Assembly (NCBI GenBank): GCA_002110465.1
Contig: NEED01000081.1
Span: 62,001-126,000, forward strand
From: an unicellular cyanobacterium SU2
Lineage (GTDB): Bacteria > Cyanobacteriota > Cyanobacteriia > Cyanobacteriales > Microcystaceae
DNA length: 64,000 nt
Direction of reading: 5' to 3'
A program made the translations under genes and the position numbers. Under the pieces are notes generated by a model, which made no database searches, was not told where the DNA came from, and saw only the letters and a program-made list of their open reading frames with translations. Below, piece after piece: positions 55,375 to 64,000 of this stretch. How positions within the stretch are numbered: the first letter of the stretch is position 1; every line of letters begins with the position of its first letter.

Positions 55375-56565
55375 ATGTTAAAGTCACAAATTAACTCATT
55401 TATCAATCAAGTTCAGTATTGGTTTTCCCAAGCAAAAGCAACTAATCCAGAAGAAGTTTTATATCAGCTTCCTGATAACCTCAGAGAAACCTTTAAACAA
55501 ACCCTTGAACAACTATCTACTCCCTTACCCTATCAAACGGCCATTCAAGAAGCTTTAACCTCTGCTCTTATTAATTGGCAAAATAATCCTAATGCTCCTA
55601 ATAGTTTGGTTATTTTAGGGAGTCCTGTGGAGTCCATCGGCTCAATCTTAATGGAAAGTCTTGAAATTTGGAAACCCCAAGAGTGTGAATTAGTTACTCC
55701 CATTAATTGGTCAATTCGTCCTACTGATCCTCAACAACTTACTGAACAACTAAAAAAAGCACTGAAACCCTATGATAGACCTTCAGAGAATCACAAACCA
55801 AAAGCATCTAAATCAAAGATTTCTAATCAAGTAATTGTAATTCCTTCGTTAGAACAATGCTTTTTACGTTGTATTCAAGGATGGGAAGGAATAGAAGAAT
55901 TGAGAAATTTAATTAATCAAAATCGTTATTATTTTTGGGTCATTGGTTGTAATCAATGGACTTGGAAATTTTTAGATGCAGTTTGTCAAAATAGTTCTTA
56001 TTTTGAGCAGTTAGAATCTCTTCCTGCTTTAGAAGCCAATGAACTTTGTCAATGGTTACTTTCCGTTCAACCAGAGGAGATCGCTTCTCAAATGTCCTGG
56101 TCAGATCATCAATCTTACTGGAAGTCTTTAGAGAGTGTTTCTTCCGGTATCAGCAGTGTTGCAGCACATTTATGGTTAGACTCTTTACGAATTCGAGAAG
56201 TAGATTTACCGAATAATCAATCTGAGAAGGTAGATAAATCTCCCTCTATTTTAGAAACCTTTTTAGATGATTCAGATGAATCAATGTTAGTCAAAATACA
56301 ATTAATTAACCCCATCTTTCCCAGGTTTCCTTCTTTATCTGCTAATGATCGTTATTTGATCCATTGTTTATTGATTCATGGTCAATTAAATCTTCCCCAA
56401 ATAATTCTTAGTTTGGGAGAACAAGAAAGTTTAATAAAATCTCATTTACAATTTCTGTTACGAGAAGGAATGATCTTAAAAAAAAATAATTTGTTTCAAG
56501 TATGTCCCGCTTATTATCCTAATCTTAAAACAGAACTTAGTAACAATAATTTTTTAATTGGTTGA
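55375..56565 (+). CDS. ATPase-like protein lacking a Walker A lysine, with winged-helix C-terminus
   Basis: A 396-residue soluble protein I cannot assign to a named family. Residues about 75-240 look like a P-loop NTPase: a hydrophobic strand then LGSPVESIGS (84-93), where a Walker A would read GxxxxGK but the lysine is absent. A strand VIVIPSLEQ sits where Walker B would lie, with Ser-Leu-Glu instead of Asp-Glu. Residues about 320-385 (NDRYLIHCLLIHGQLNLPQI, HLQFLLREGMILKKNN) fit a winged helix. It precedes an MscS channel gene by 9 bases and follows the cupin by 5, so it may regulate or gate that channel. The fold reading is inference. Confidence 0.6.
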   Translation: MLKSQINSFINQVQYWFSQAKATNPEEVLYQLPDNLRETFKQTLEQLSTPLPYQTAIQEALTSALINWQNNPNAPNSLVILGSPVESIGSILMESLEIWKPQECELVTPINWSIRPTDPQQLTEQLKKALKPYDRPSENHKPKASKSKISNQVIVIPSLEQCFLRCIQGWEGIEELRNLINQNRYYFWVIGCNQWTWKFLDAVCQNSSYFEQLESLPALEANELCQWLLSVQPEEIASQMSWSDHQSYWKSLESVSSGISSVAAHLWLDSLRIREVDLPNNQSEKVDKSPSILETFLDDSDESMLVKIQLINPIFPRFPSLSANDRYLIHCLLIHGQLNLPQIILSLGEQESLIKSHLQFLLREGMILKKNNLFQVCPAYYPNLKTELSNNNFLIG

Positions 56566-56574
56566 TTTGACGTT

Positions 56575-57453
56575 ATGTTAAGTATAAAAAATATAATATT
56601 TTTATTTTTTTTTTTCATACTCAACTTAGATCCGATTTTTGCCCAATTTAACAATAGTGAAGATTTGTCTTCCGAAATAATTCGCAATTTCACTTTAGAC
56701 AAGCTAATCAAGGCTACAATTGCTATTTTAATTGCTTATTTTTTAATGACTGGTATTCAAGGATTTGTTAATTGGTTTTCGGAAAAAATACCCCGTCGAT
56801 TTCGTTTGATGATCAAACAATCTGTTCCGTTTGGCAAAGGATTTATTTTAATTGTTTTTGTTGGCTATTTGTTAAATTTATTTTTCAATTTATCTCAGCA
56901 AAACCTTTTTGCATTAACAGGAACTATTGCGGTTGCTTTGGGATTTGCTTTTAAAGATTATATTAGTTCAATTATAGCCGGAGTAGTTGCCCTTTTTGAA
57001 GCTCCTTATCGAGTTGGCGATCGCATTAAAATTGGCGAAGATTATGGAGAAGTTGTAAGCTATGGATTACGGGGAATTCAATTAGAAACACCAGAGGATA
57101 ATATTATTACAATCCCCCATAACAAAATTTGGACAGAGCCAGTTTCTAATGCTAATGCTGGTCAACTAGAAGCACAAGTGATTACTGAGTTTTTCTTCGA
57201 CCATACCATTGATATAGAATGGGTAATTAGAGTTTTATATCAAGCAGCTTATAGTAGCAAGTATACTAATTTAAAGTTCCCCATTTTGGTTGTGGTTGAT
57301 GAAAAAGTTTGGGGAACTCACTTTAAACTTAAATGTTATCCGATGGATGCACGAGATGAATTTATCTATAAAACGGATTTAATTCGACGAGCCAAACAAG
57401 TTTTTTCTCAAAAAGATATACCCTATCCTAAAAGATTGGGAGATGTGGAGTAG
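56575..57453 (+). CDS. MscS family mechanosensitive channel (signal-peptide form)
   Basis: A 292-residue small MscS. A signal peptide (about 1-22, ending IFA) is followed by two or three membrane helices. The pore helix (FALTGTIAVALGFAFKDYISS) leads into the beta domain (YRVGDRIKIGEDYGEVVSYGLR, NIITIPHNKIW). The cytosolic C-terminal alpha/beta domain is complete. Coupling to the preceding ATPase-like gene (9-base gap) is unusual and suggests a controlled channel. It is clearly different from the two longer MscS proteins at 60.5-62.7 kb. Confidence 0.9.
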   Translation: MLSIKNIIFLFFFFILNLDPIFAQFNNSEDLSSEIIRNFTLDKLIKATIAILIAYFLMTGIQGFVNWFSEKIPRRFRLMIKQSVPFGKGFILIVFVGYLLNLFFNLSQQNLFALTGTIAVALGFAFKDYISSIIAGVVALFEAPYRVGDRIKIGEDYGEVVSYGLRGIQLETPEDNIITIPHNKIWTEPVSNANAGQLEAQVITEFFFDHTIDIEWVIRVLYQAAYSSKYTNLKFPILVVVDEKVWGTHFKLKCYPMDARDEFIYKTDLIRRAKQVFSQKDIPYPKRLGDVE

Positions 57454-57485
57454 GGTCAGAATCATTAAAACCATTCTTCCTTATT

Positions 57486-58400
57486 TTATCTTGATAAAGA
57501 ACTAGCTTGATCCTTGGCATTTCTTTGTTTTAAATGGTCATCAATTAACTGATTAAATTGCTTAATAGTTTCAAGATACTTTTCTCCGCTAACATTAGCC
57601 ACATTATTATGATCTGCATCGGGAACCATGAGCAGTTTTTTGGGAACCTCAGCTAGATTAAATAATCGTTCACTCATAAAAGAAGGAACGGTGCGATCGC
57701 TGGTTCCATGAATTAATAATAAAGGAATTTGTAATAACCTTAATTTACTTAAAGAATCAAACCGTTGATGTAATATAAACTCGATGGGAAATAAATTATA
57801 AATTGGGTTTCTATAATCTACCATTTGCCTCATAGAAGTAAAGGTATTTTCTGCAATAATTCCTGCTGCTTGGGGTTTACGAACTCCTAAATCAATAGCA
57901 ATTGCTCCCCCTAACGAATGACCATAAATTATAATATTTCTGGGATCTATTTCTCGTTGTTGAATTAAATAATCCCAGGCAACTTGAGAGTCCCGATAAA
58001 CTTCTGACTCACTAGGAAATTGCCCGTCACTTTTTCCATATCCTCGGTAGTCAATCATGAAAACGGAAAACCCTAAACTGTGAAAACGTTGCGCCGGACT
58101 CAGGTTATGGCTAATATTGCCCCCATTGCCATGTAAATATAATAAAACGCGGTTTTCTCCTAAATTAGCAGGTATCCACCATCCATGAAGACGTTCTTTT
58201 TTACCATCTGGAGTCAATACATCTAGCCAAACATCCTCATATTTTAATTCTAATTCTTGAGGAGTATAATCTATCTGACGAGAAGGAACAAATATAAGTC
58301 TTTGCTGTCCAATTACCAATCCTAAACAAGCAACAAAATAGGCAATTGTTCCTAGTCCTAGCCCACTAAGTACCCATTTGAAAATACAATTAGCAATCAT
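57486..58400 (-). CDS. Alpha/beta hydrolase (BEM46/ABHD13-type)
   Basis: A 304-residue membrane-anchored hydrolase. An N-terminal helix spans about 9-31. The LYLHGNGGN oxyanion segment (87-95) comes next, then nucleophile GHSLGG (160-165, Ser162), Asp235 (GTSDRTVP) and His264 (DADHNN): a full triad. The order and spacing fit the ABHD13/BEM46 branch, whose substrates are unsettled (depalmitoylation is proposed in eukaryotes). It is convergent with the MscS gene and 32 bases from it. Confidence 0.88.
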   Translation of the reverse strand: MIANCIFKWVLSGLGLGTIAYFVACLGLVIGQQRLIFVPSRQIDYTPQELELKYEDVWLDVLTPDGKKERLHGWWIPANLGENRVLLYLHGNGGNISHNLSPAQRFHSLGFSVFMIDYRGYGKSDGQFPSESEVYRDSQVAWDYLIQQREIDPRNIIIYGHSLGGAIAIDLGVRKPQAAGIIAENTFTSMRQMVDYRNPIYNLFPIEFILHQRFDSLSKLRLLQIPLLLIHGTSDRTVPSFMSERLFNLAEVPKKLLMVPDADHNNVANVSGEKYLETIKQFNQLIDDHLKQRNAKDQASSLSR

Positions 58401-58491
58401 CGGTTAAGAGTCCTCCCTGAGTAATTATTCAGTGATTAATGGTCTTAATTGATAGTCAACAGCTTACCAACTATCAACTATTCACTATTCA

Positions 58492-59940
58492 CTACTTTAA
58501 CGTTGGTTTTTGATTATGCCAATCGGTAGCTTGTTCATAAGCGTAACCGACTTGAAATACTTTCCCTTCTTCTAAAACATTGCCAATTAACTGTAACCCA
58601 ATGGGTAAACCTTGTTTATCGAAACCGCAAGGAATACTCATCCCTGGAAGTCCGGCTAAGTTAACAGGGATAGTCATTAAATCAGACAGATACATACTCA
58701 AGGGATCATCGGTTTTTTCTCCTGCTTTAAATGCTGTTGTTGGGGAAGTAGGACAAACTAAAACATCAACGCTTTCAAAAGCTTTATCGAAATCTTGTTT
58801 AATTAAGGTACGGACTTTTTGTGCTTTTAAATAATAAGCATCATAGTAACCCGCAGACAACGCATAAGTCCCGATCATAATGCGTCGTTTCACTTCAGAA
58901 CCAAACCCTTTGGCACGGGTTTTCGTATACATTTCCAGAAGGTTTTCTGCTTCTTCTCGAATACCATATTTAACCGCATCGTAACGGGCTAAATTGGCAG
59001 ATGCTTCTGAGGGAGCAATAATATAATAAGTCGGTAAACCGTAGCGGAAACGGGGACAAGAAATCTTCTTAACTTTTGCCCCTAATGCTTTTAATTGATC
59101 AATGGCTTTATTGACTGTTTTTTCTACTAAAGGATCTAATCCTTCCCCGAAAGTTTCATCAATAATTCCCACGGTTAACCCTTTTAAACTAGGTTTCAAA
59201 AAGCTAGTGTAATCAGGAATTTCTATCTTTAAACTGGTAGAATCTTTAGCATCATAACCGGCGATCACTCCTAATAAAATAGCGGCATCTTCAACGCTTC
59301 TCGACAACGGACCAATTTGATCTAACGATGATCCATAGGCGACTAACCCAAACCGAGACACCAAACCGTAGGTAGGTTTAAGTCCTACCACACCGCATAA
59401 TGAAGCAGGTTGACGGATAGATCCCCCTGTATCTGATCCTAAAGCAACTACGCATTCATCAGCCGCTACTGCCGCAGCAGAACCCCCAGAGGAACCCCCT
59501 GGAACTCGTTTGAGATCCCAGGGGTTAGCAGTAACTTGATAACCGGAGTTTTCGGTGGAACTTCCCATCGCAAACTCATCTAAGTTGGTTTTTCCCACCA
59601 TAACTGCCCCCATTTCCTGTAATTTCTGGGTAACAGTTGATTCATAGGGAGGGACAAAATTTTCTAAAATTCTTGAGGCGCAAGTAGTAGGAATACCCGC
59701 AGTACAAAGATTATCCTTTATCCCGATGGGAATGCCCGCTAACAGACCGATTTCTTCTTTGGCAGCAATTTTCTTATCTACTGCTTTGGCGGTCTCTAAG
59801 GCGCGATCGGCGGTGATACAGAGGAAACTTTTTACTTTCGATTCTATTGCTTCGATGCGTTCTAAAGCTTCTGTGGTAATTTCGACAGCAGAACGTTCTT
59901 TCTTGATTAGTTGCTGATGTAGTTCGCGGATGGATGCCAT
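58492..59940 (-). CDS. gatA: Asp-tRNA(Asn)/Glu-tRNA(Gln) amidotransferase subunit A
   Basis: A 482-residue amidase subunit that releases ammonia from glutamine for transamidation of mis-acylated Glu-tRNA(Gln), with GatB and GatC. The Ser-cisSer-Lys triad is visible as Lys75 (IKDNL), Ser150 (GGSSGGS) and Ser174 ([10 protein letters not shown]). The frame extends to 59976, but the ATG at 59940 begins the standard MASIRELHQ end and gives the usual length. gatB and gatC are not in the window. Confidence 0.96.
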   Translation of the reverse strand: MASIRELHQQLIKKERSAVEITTEALERIEAIESKVKSFLCITADRALETAKAVDKKIAAKEEIGLLAGIPIGIKDNLCTAGIPTTCASRILENFVPPYESTVTQKLQEMGAVMVGKTNLDEFAMGSSTENSGYQVTANPWDLKRVPGGSSGGSAAAVAADECVVALGSDTGGSIRQPASLCGVVGLKPTYGLVSRFGLVAYGSSLDQIGPLSRSVEDAAILLGVIAGYDAKDSTSLKIEIPDYTSFLKPSLKGLTVGIIDETFGEGLDPLVEKTVNKAIDQLKALGAKVKKISCPRFRYGLPTYYIIAPSEASANLARYDAVKYGIREEAENLLEMYTKTRAKGFGSEVKRRIMIGTYALSAGYYDAYYLKAQKVRTLIKQDFDKAFESVDVLVCPTSPTTAFKAGEKTDDPLSMYLSDLMTIPVNLAGLPGMSIPCGFDKQGLPIGLQLIGNVLEEGKVFQVGYAYEQATDWHNQKPTLK

Positions 59941-59976
59941 AGATATAACCTGTTTGCTGTTGATGGGATAACTCAC

Positions 59977-60510
59977 ACTCCCACGATTAGAGATGTTACC
60001 ATTTTTTTAGGATCTAGGTCACTCGAATCTTGCTAATTAATAATAGCTATTAGAATTTAGTTAAGATTTCATTACCTTTAATTTGCTTAAAAGGCGTTTT
60101 TAGAAGAGATGAATTATGGTAACACTACAACTCAGACAAATTACTGTTTTATTAGGAAAGTGATCGGAAAGCAATCCTAAAAGGATTAACTTGCATCATA
60201 AAAACTTCAAAAATAAACCAATAAAACCTGATTAGTTTCCTCTCAAAACTCCTCCCTTCCCTAACCCATCTGATACTAAATCTGATTGCCAAACCCCTCT
60301 TTTATGAAAGCGTTGGATCGGGAAGCTTCGGAGCATGAAGAGAGAAATCCATGAGTGGGTTGTGATCTGCGGATTTGGTATGAGCAAAGAGAAGAAAGGT
60401 GTTCTTAATCACTTGGATGAAAGCCTATAGTAAGTCAAGGGGTTATGCTATGATAGATTGTAACTTTAAGTTAGATAATTTGTACTGCTGTCTGACAACT
60501 AAAATTTTCC
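59977..60510. other. 534-base intergenic region
   Basis: Between divergent gatA and the MscS pair. I see no gene. It holds one possible Uma2 start fragment (60116-60163). I found no tRNA-like cloverleaf. The promoter of the MscS pair should lie near the right end, where TATGCTATGATAG (about 60443-60455) is a possible -10 region. Confidence 0.45.
60116..60163 (+). pseudogene. Possible Uma2 start fragment (15 codons)
   Basis: ATG followed by codons for MVTLQLRQITVLLGK, then TGA. The phrase MVTLQLRQI is the usual opening of another cyanobacterial Uma2 subgroup, which normally continues GQRVLL. Only the first codons survive. The match is short and from memory, so this is tentative. Confidence 0.35.
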
Positions 60511-61611
60511 ATGACGGATACCATATCTCTCAATATAAATCTAACCACAATCTTTGTTTTCGCTTTAGTTGCTCTTTTTGTTGTCGTTATTAGTGTTATT
60601 ATTTTCTTTTTTCCTAGAGCATTAGGAGAGTTGATCACCAAGTTCTTATCTGACGATGTCAAAAATATCTATAAACGCCTTATTTATCCTTATCAAAATT
60701 GGTTAGGATTAGTCACTTTATTAACAGTGGCTGATTCGTTTTTTTTGCTTATTTCTATTTCTTTTTGGTTAAGATTAATAGAAATCTCAATTGGTCTGGC
60801 TACAGTTATTATGACCACTTGGTTAGGATATAAAATTTTTAGCGAGTTATTTGACGTATATCTCTTAGAAACTGTTGTTATTGGTAGTAGCAAGATCAAC
60901 AGTGAATTTTTAATTGTTGGTAAGTATTTAGCGAATATAACTATTACCGTTGCTACAATTTTCATCTTTGCTCAAGTTCATGACATTAATGTTTTAGGAC
61001 TATTAGCAAGTTTAGGGATTGGCGGATTAGCGGTTGCTTTTGCGGCACAAAAAACCCTCGAACAAGTGTTAGGCGGAATTGTAATATATTTAGATAAACC
61101 CTTTGTATCTGATGATTATATTGGCTTACCTGATGGAACCTTTGGTCGAGTAGAATCGGTGGGATTACGTTCAACTAAAATTCGCACTTCTGGAAAAGGA
61201 ACCCTAATGATTGTCCCCAATAGTTCTTTAACCCAGATCAACATTGAAAACTTCACAGGTGCTAAAAAAGTTGTTTCCTTAATTTACCTGAATTTCTATC
61301 AAATCATTGCTGAAGATGAAAAGGCTTTAATTCGTCAAATCATTTTAGACAGCACCAGCGATATTTTTGGCATTGATTCTCGCAGTACAGAAGTCATTTT
61401 TAAAACGGTTCAAGGAGATAACGGAAAATCGGTTAAAACCCAAGCCCAAATCAACTTTTTTATCCTAGGTTCTGGACAGGTTTCTATGGAACTTCGTCGT
61501 CAATTTCTAGATATTGCTAAACAAAATATTGCTCAACAATTAAGGGAATATGGAACCGCCTTTGATATTGAAGAAAAAACTATTAATGTTGACTCTCCTA
61601 TTACTGTTTAG
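60511..61611 (+). CDS. MscS family mechanosensitive channel, first of a tandem pair
   Basis: A 366-residue channel. Four to five hydrophobic segments precede the pore helix with LLASLGIGGLAVAFAAQKTLEQ (about 162-183), a Gly/Ala-rich packing helix typical of MscS. The beta domain follows (FVSDDYIGLPDGTFGRVESVGLRSTKIRT, IVPNSSL). It shares its core almost word for word with the next gene, 13 bases downstream. The pair is likely a recent duplication, both arms of an osmotic safety valve. Confidence 0.92.
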   Translation: MTDTISLNINLTTIFVFALVALFVVVISVIIFFFPRALGELITKFLSDDVKNIYKRLIYPYQNWLGLVTLLTVADSFFLLISISFWLRLIEISIGLATVIMTTWLGYKIFSELFDVYLLETVVIGSSKINSEFLIVGKYLANITITVATIFIFAQVHDINVLGLLASLGIGGLAVAFAAQKTLEQVLGGIVIYLDKPFVSDDYIGLPDGTFGRVESVGLRSTKIRTSGKGTLMIVPNSSLTQINIENFTGAKKVVSLIYLNFYQIIAEDEKALIRQIILDSTSDIFGIDSRSTEVIFKTVQGDNGKSVKTQAQINFFILGSGQVSMELRRQFLDIAKQNIAQQLREYGTAFDIEEKTINVDSPITV

Positions 61612-61624
61612 AAGTGATTGATTC

Positions 61625-62749
61625 ATGGAAACTATTCTCAACTATATTCAGTCTGTTTTTATCTTAGACGAAAGCACCCAAAAGTTCTTAATACGATTTG
61701 GGTTACAATTTGGAATTTTTTTAATATTCCTCCTATTATCCTTGTTAATTGGACGTTACACATTTTGGCTAGTCAAGCTGATTATTGAGCGATTCGCTCC
61801 TAAAAAGGTCATCAATATTTATGAAAATTTACTAACTCCTATCAAAGGAATAATTAGGCTGACTGGAACCTTAGTTTTAGTTTCCTTATCCTTAAACTTT
61901 ATAGTCAACTATACTGGATTATATGAGTTTCTCAAGTTTTTTATTGATCTTTCCCTTATTGCTTCTGTTGCTTGGTTAGCATCTCGCCTGTTTCGTCAAG
62001 TTGTTCGTATCTACGGGATTGAATTAATCCGAAAATTAGGGAGAGAAGTTGATGAACTTCTGCTAGTTTTTGAAGCCGTTATTAATGTAAGTATTGGCTT
62101 TGTTGCGGTTGTTGCTTTTGCTCAAAGTCAGAATATTAACTTAGTGGGATTATTAGCCAGTTTAGGGATTGGGGGTTTAGCCGTTGCTTTTGCGGCACAA
62201 AAAACCCTTGAACAGTTAATAGGAACCATGGTTTTATATTTAGATCGTCCTTTTATTCCTGGAGAATATATTCGTTTACCCAGTGGTTTATTTGGTCGAA
62301 TCGAATCGATTGGGCTAAGATCAACTAAGATTCGGACAGCAGCTAAAAGTACCCTGATGATTGTTCCCAATTCCATCATGTCAACCCTAGAGATTGAAAA
62401 TGTAACTCGTGGGAAAAAAGTAATGGTTTTACTATATTTGAATTTTTCTAAAATTTTAGAAGATTCAGAACAAGCTTTAGTGGAACAAGTGGTCAAAGGA
62501 AGTACCAATGACTTGTTTGGGATTGATCCTGGAAGTACAAAGATTGCGATGTTACCCCAAGAAAACGGTTCAGGCAGTCGTGCTAGGGTAACGTTTTTTA
62601 TTTTAGGATCTAATGAAAACTCTATTGAATTACGCAAGCGTCTTCTTGAAGTTGCCAACGAAAATATTTCTAAACAATTAAAATCCCAAAATATTGAATT
62701 CACCATGCAAGATCCAACCATTTATGTAGAATCCCCCATGACAATTTAA
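61625..62749 (+). CDS. MscS family mechanosensitive channel, second of a tandem pair
   Basis: A 374-residue paralogue of the preceding channel. It repeats LLASLGIGGLAVAFAAQKTL (about 176-195) and the downstream GLFGRIESIGLRSTKIRT. The N-terminal helices differ. It is followed by def after 9 bases, so the transcript probably runs mscS-mscS-def. Confidence 0.92.
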   Translation: METILNYIQSVFILDESTQKFLIRFGLQFGIFLIFLLLSLLIGRYTFWLVKLIIERFAPKKVINIYENLLTPIKGIIRLTGTLVLVSLSLNFIVNYTGLYEFLKFFIDLSLIASVAWLASRLFRQVVRIYGIELIRKLGREVDELLLVFEAVINVSIGFVAVVAFAQSQNINLVGLLASLGIGGLAVAFAAQKTLEQLIGTMVLYLDRPFIPGEYIRLPSGLFGRIESIGLRSTKIRTAAKSTLMIVPNSIMSTLEIENVTRGKKVMVLLYLNFSKILEDSEQALVEQVVKGSTNDLFGIDPGSTKIAMLPQENGSGSRARVTFFILGSNENSIELRKRLLEVANENISKQLKSQNIEFTMQDPTIYVESPMTI

Positions 62750-62758
62750 GAAAAGAAC

Positions 62759-63289
62759 ATGAATGCTCATCCTTCCCTAAAAATTGCCCAAGTCGGTCAT
62801 GCTATCTTGCAACAAACCGCCCAAACAATTACTAATTTGACTGATTCAACCCTACAACAGTTGATCGACTCATTGATCAATACGATGATGGATGCCAATG
62901 GGGTGGGAATTGCCGCGCCTCAAGTATTCCATTCTCAGCGTTTGTTTATCGTTGCATCCCATCCCAACCCCCGCTATCCTAATGCCCCAATGATGGAACC
63001 TATCGCCATGATCAACCCCCGCATGGTATCCCATGGTTTAGAAGTCGTTAAAGATTGGGAAGGATGTCTAAGTGTTCCTGGGGTAAGGGGATTAGTTCCC
63101 CGTTATCAAAAAATTACCGTAGAATATTGCGATCGCCATGGCCAGCTACAACATCAAGAATTCACGGATTTTGTTGCGAGAATTTTTCAACACGAACTCG
63201 ATCACCTCAATGGCTTGGTTTTCCTTGATCGCGTCGAAAGTCCCCAAGATCTGCAAAAGATTACTGATCAATCAATTCAAGGGCATTAA
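62759..63289 (+). CDS. def: Peptide deformylase
   Basis: A 176-residue deformylase that removes the N-formyl group from new proteins. The three motifs are GVGIAAPQV (48-56), EGCLSVPG (101-108, Cys103) and QHELDH (144-149, with metal ligands His145 and His149 and catalytic Glu146). It is the last gene of the tandem MscS transcript. Its 3' end overlaps the convergent gene by 29 bases. Confidence 0.96.
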   Translation: MNAHPSLKIAQVGHAILQQTAQTITNLTDSTLQQLIDSLINTMMDANGVGIAAPQVFHSQRLFIVASHPNPRYPNAPMMEPIAMINPRMVSHGLEVVKDWEGCLSVPGVRGLVPRYQKITVEYCDRHGQLQHQEFTDFVARIFQHELDHLNGLVFLDRVESPQDLQKITDQSIQGH

Positions 63290-63926
63290 GAAAGGCTCTC
63301 GTTGATCTAGAATCAGAATCTGACCTAGGATGGCGAACCCCTAAAGCATACACTCGTTGATCCACTAAATAAACCCGCATGGTAATCATTTCTCTTGCAC
63401 TTTCAAAAATCCATTCCTCCCCAGGATAAGTATTAATTTTGATAGGACGTTGGTTAGTCAGCTTAAATTCATTTTCTGGGGCAATTTTGTCTTGGATTGC
63501 TTGAAAAATGACCAGAGGATCTTTCCGTTGTTCGGAAGTGATAGAATCAGCGTAAGCAACCATATAGTGGCGATCTTCGTTATGGGAAGCTAGGGTGCGA
63601 AAATTCACCAGGCCAAGGGTTGTTCCTAAGACCACATTCTCTTGAGCAAGAACCCCTGGAGGAACCCAAAAAGAGACATTTCCTTCTTTAAAAATGATAA
63701 ATTGCCAACTATTAGAGGTTTCTCGCGGAGGAATTACGCCATTTGGGGGAGTTTGAAACATGAGGCGATCTTCTGAACTTAAACGACCAGTTTCAAAGAA
63801 ACTTCGCACCTCTTGACCAGCAGAAGGACTGTTTTGAGCGATTAACCAAGAAGGATGAGCGTGAACTGATTGCATTCCCCCTAAGATAAAAGTAATAAGT
63901 AAAAAACGACCTGGCATAATTGTCAT
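63261..63926 (-). CDS. Exported protein of unknown function
   Basis: A 221-residue protein with a signal peptide (about 1-23, ending VHA). The body has SWQFIIFKEGNVSFWVPPGV, DRHYMVAYADS and a C-terminal RVYLVDQRVYALGVRH segment followed by a Ser/Arg/Asp stretch. The pattern is PsbP-like in feel, but I cannot place it in that family. Two ATG codons (63926, 63917) are possible starts. It overlaps the 3' end of def by 29 bases. Confidence 0.65.
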   Translation of the reverse strand: MTIMPGRFLLITFILGGMQSVHAHPSWLIAQNSPSAGQEVRSFFETGRLSSEDRLMFQTPPNGVIPPRETSNSWQFIIFKEGNVSFWVPPGVLAQENVVLGTTLGLVNFRTLASHNEDRHYMVAYADSITSEQRKDPLVIFQAIQDKIAPENEFKLTNQRPIKINTYPGEEWIFESAREMITMRVYLVDQRVYALGVRHPRSDSDSRSTRAFLNALELIDQ

Positions 63927-64000
63927 AATGGATAATAGAGATTTTTAGGATTATAGTTTAGATTTTACAATTGATTAAGGAATTGTCTATCTTCAAGACG

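Noticed and set aside
60399-60593. Plus-strand frame before the tandem MscS genes, starting MFLITW
   Set aside because: It overlaps the MscS start in another frame and has no family match.

Overview
The window is cyanobacterial chromosome. The octamer GCGATCGC (HIP1) occurs roughly forty times by eye. Base composition is AT-rich, at about 40% GC by impression. The gene set includes chlD, an iron-uptake porin, FutA proteins, Ycf66 and DUF1517 proteins, cyanobacterial TamB and a Mo-nitro_C domain protein. hypA, hypB and the Mo-nitro_C protein would suit a unicellular, Cyanothece- or Crocosphaera-like strain with a hydrogenase, possibly a nitrogen fixer. The species is inference. I saw no rRNA, tRNA, transposase or CRISPR array.

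Layout. 1-6.2 kb: the start of a response regulator gene (cut by the window edge), a membrane-anchored esterase, an SDR plus flavin monooxygenase pair, hypA-hypB, and convergent moaC. 6.2-11.3 kb: a DUF1350 protein, a broken Uma2 gene, chlD, then a two-gene DUF262 plus HEPN module that looks like a defence or toxin cassette. 11.3-14.3 kb: small membrane proteins and a zinc alcohol dehydrogenase. 14.4-20.6 kb, all on the minus strand: an iron-acquisition cluster of two FutA ferric-binding proteins (one lipoprotein, one soluble), an iron-uptake porin, FeoA, a Tat-exported multicopper oxidase and an unknown lipoprotein. A Fur-box-like site overlaps the -10 element before the porin and a weaker one lies before the first futA.

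20.9-30.5 kb is mostly housekeeping: comF, an L,D-transpeptidase, a TerB/Mo-nitro_C protein, obgE, tldD, a lumenal-type protein, an intact Uma2 gene, an orphan TRAP binding protein and ftsY. 30.5-32.3 kb is a gene-poor patch with inverted repeats and a pseudogene of a large extracellular protein, interrupted by two in-frame stops. 32.3-38.5 kb holds a Ser/Thr kinase with a tandem-repeat tail, an orphan ABC ATPase, a DUF29 protein, and a minus-strand run of Ycf66, DUF1517 and lipoprotein genes. 38.7-47.0 kb carries a 1975-residue TamB, a small coiled-coil membrane protein and dnaK with a clear terminator.

47.2-53.7 kb holds an HTH-NACHT protein (NLR-like) divergent from a hybrid histidine kinase with an overlapping response regulator gene. 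53.8-57.5 kb is a tight operon: MFS transporter, cupin, a degenerate ATPase-like protein with a winged-helix end, and an MscS channel. 57.5-64 kb: a hydrolase, gatA, two tandem MscS channels, peptide deformylase and a secreted unknown.

The best candidates for undescribed biology are the degenerate ATPase/MscS pair (55.4-57.5 kb), the HTH-NACHT protein, the DUF262-HEPN pair, and the iron cluster with its unusual oxidase and lipoprotein. A dispersed palindromic element built on GTAGTAAGGGCTTTAGCCC recurs in six intergenic places.
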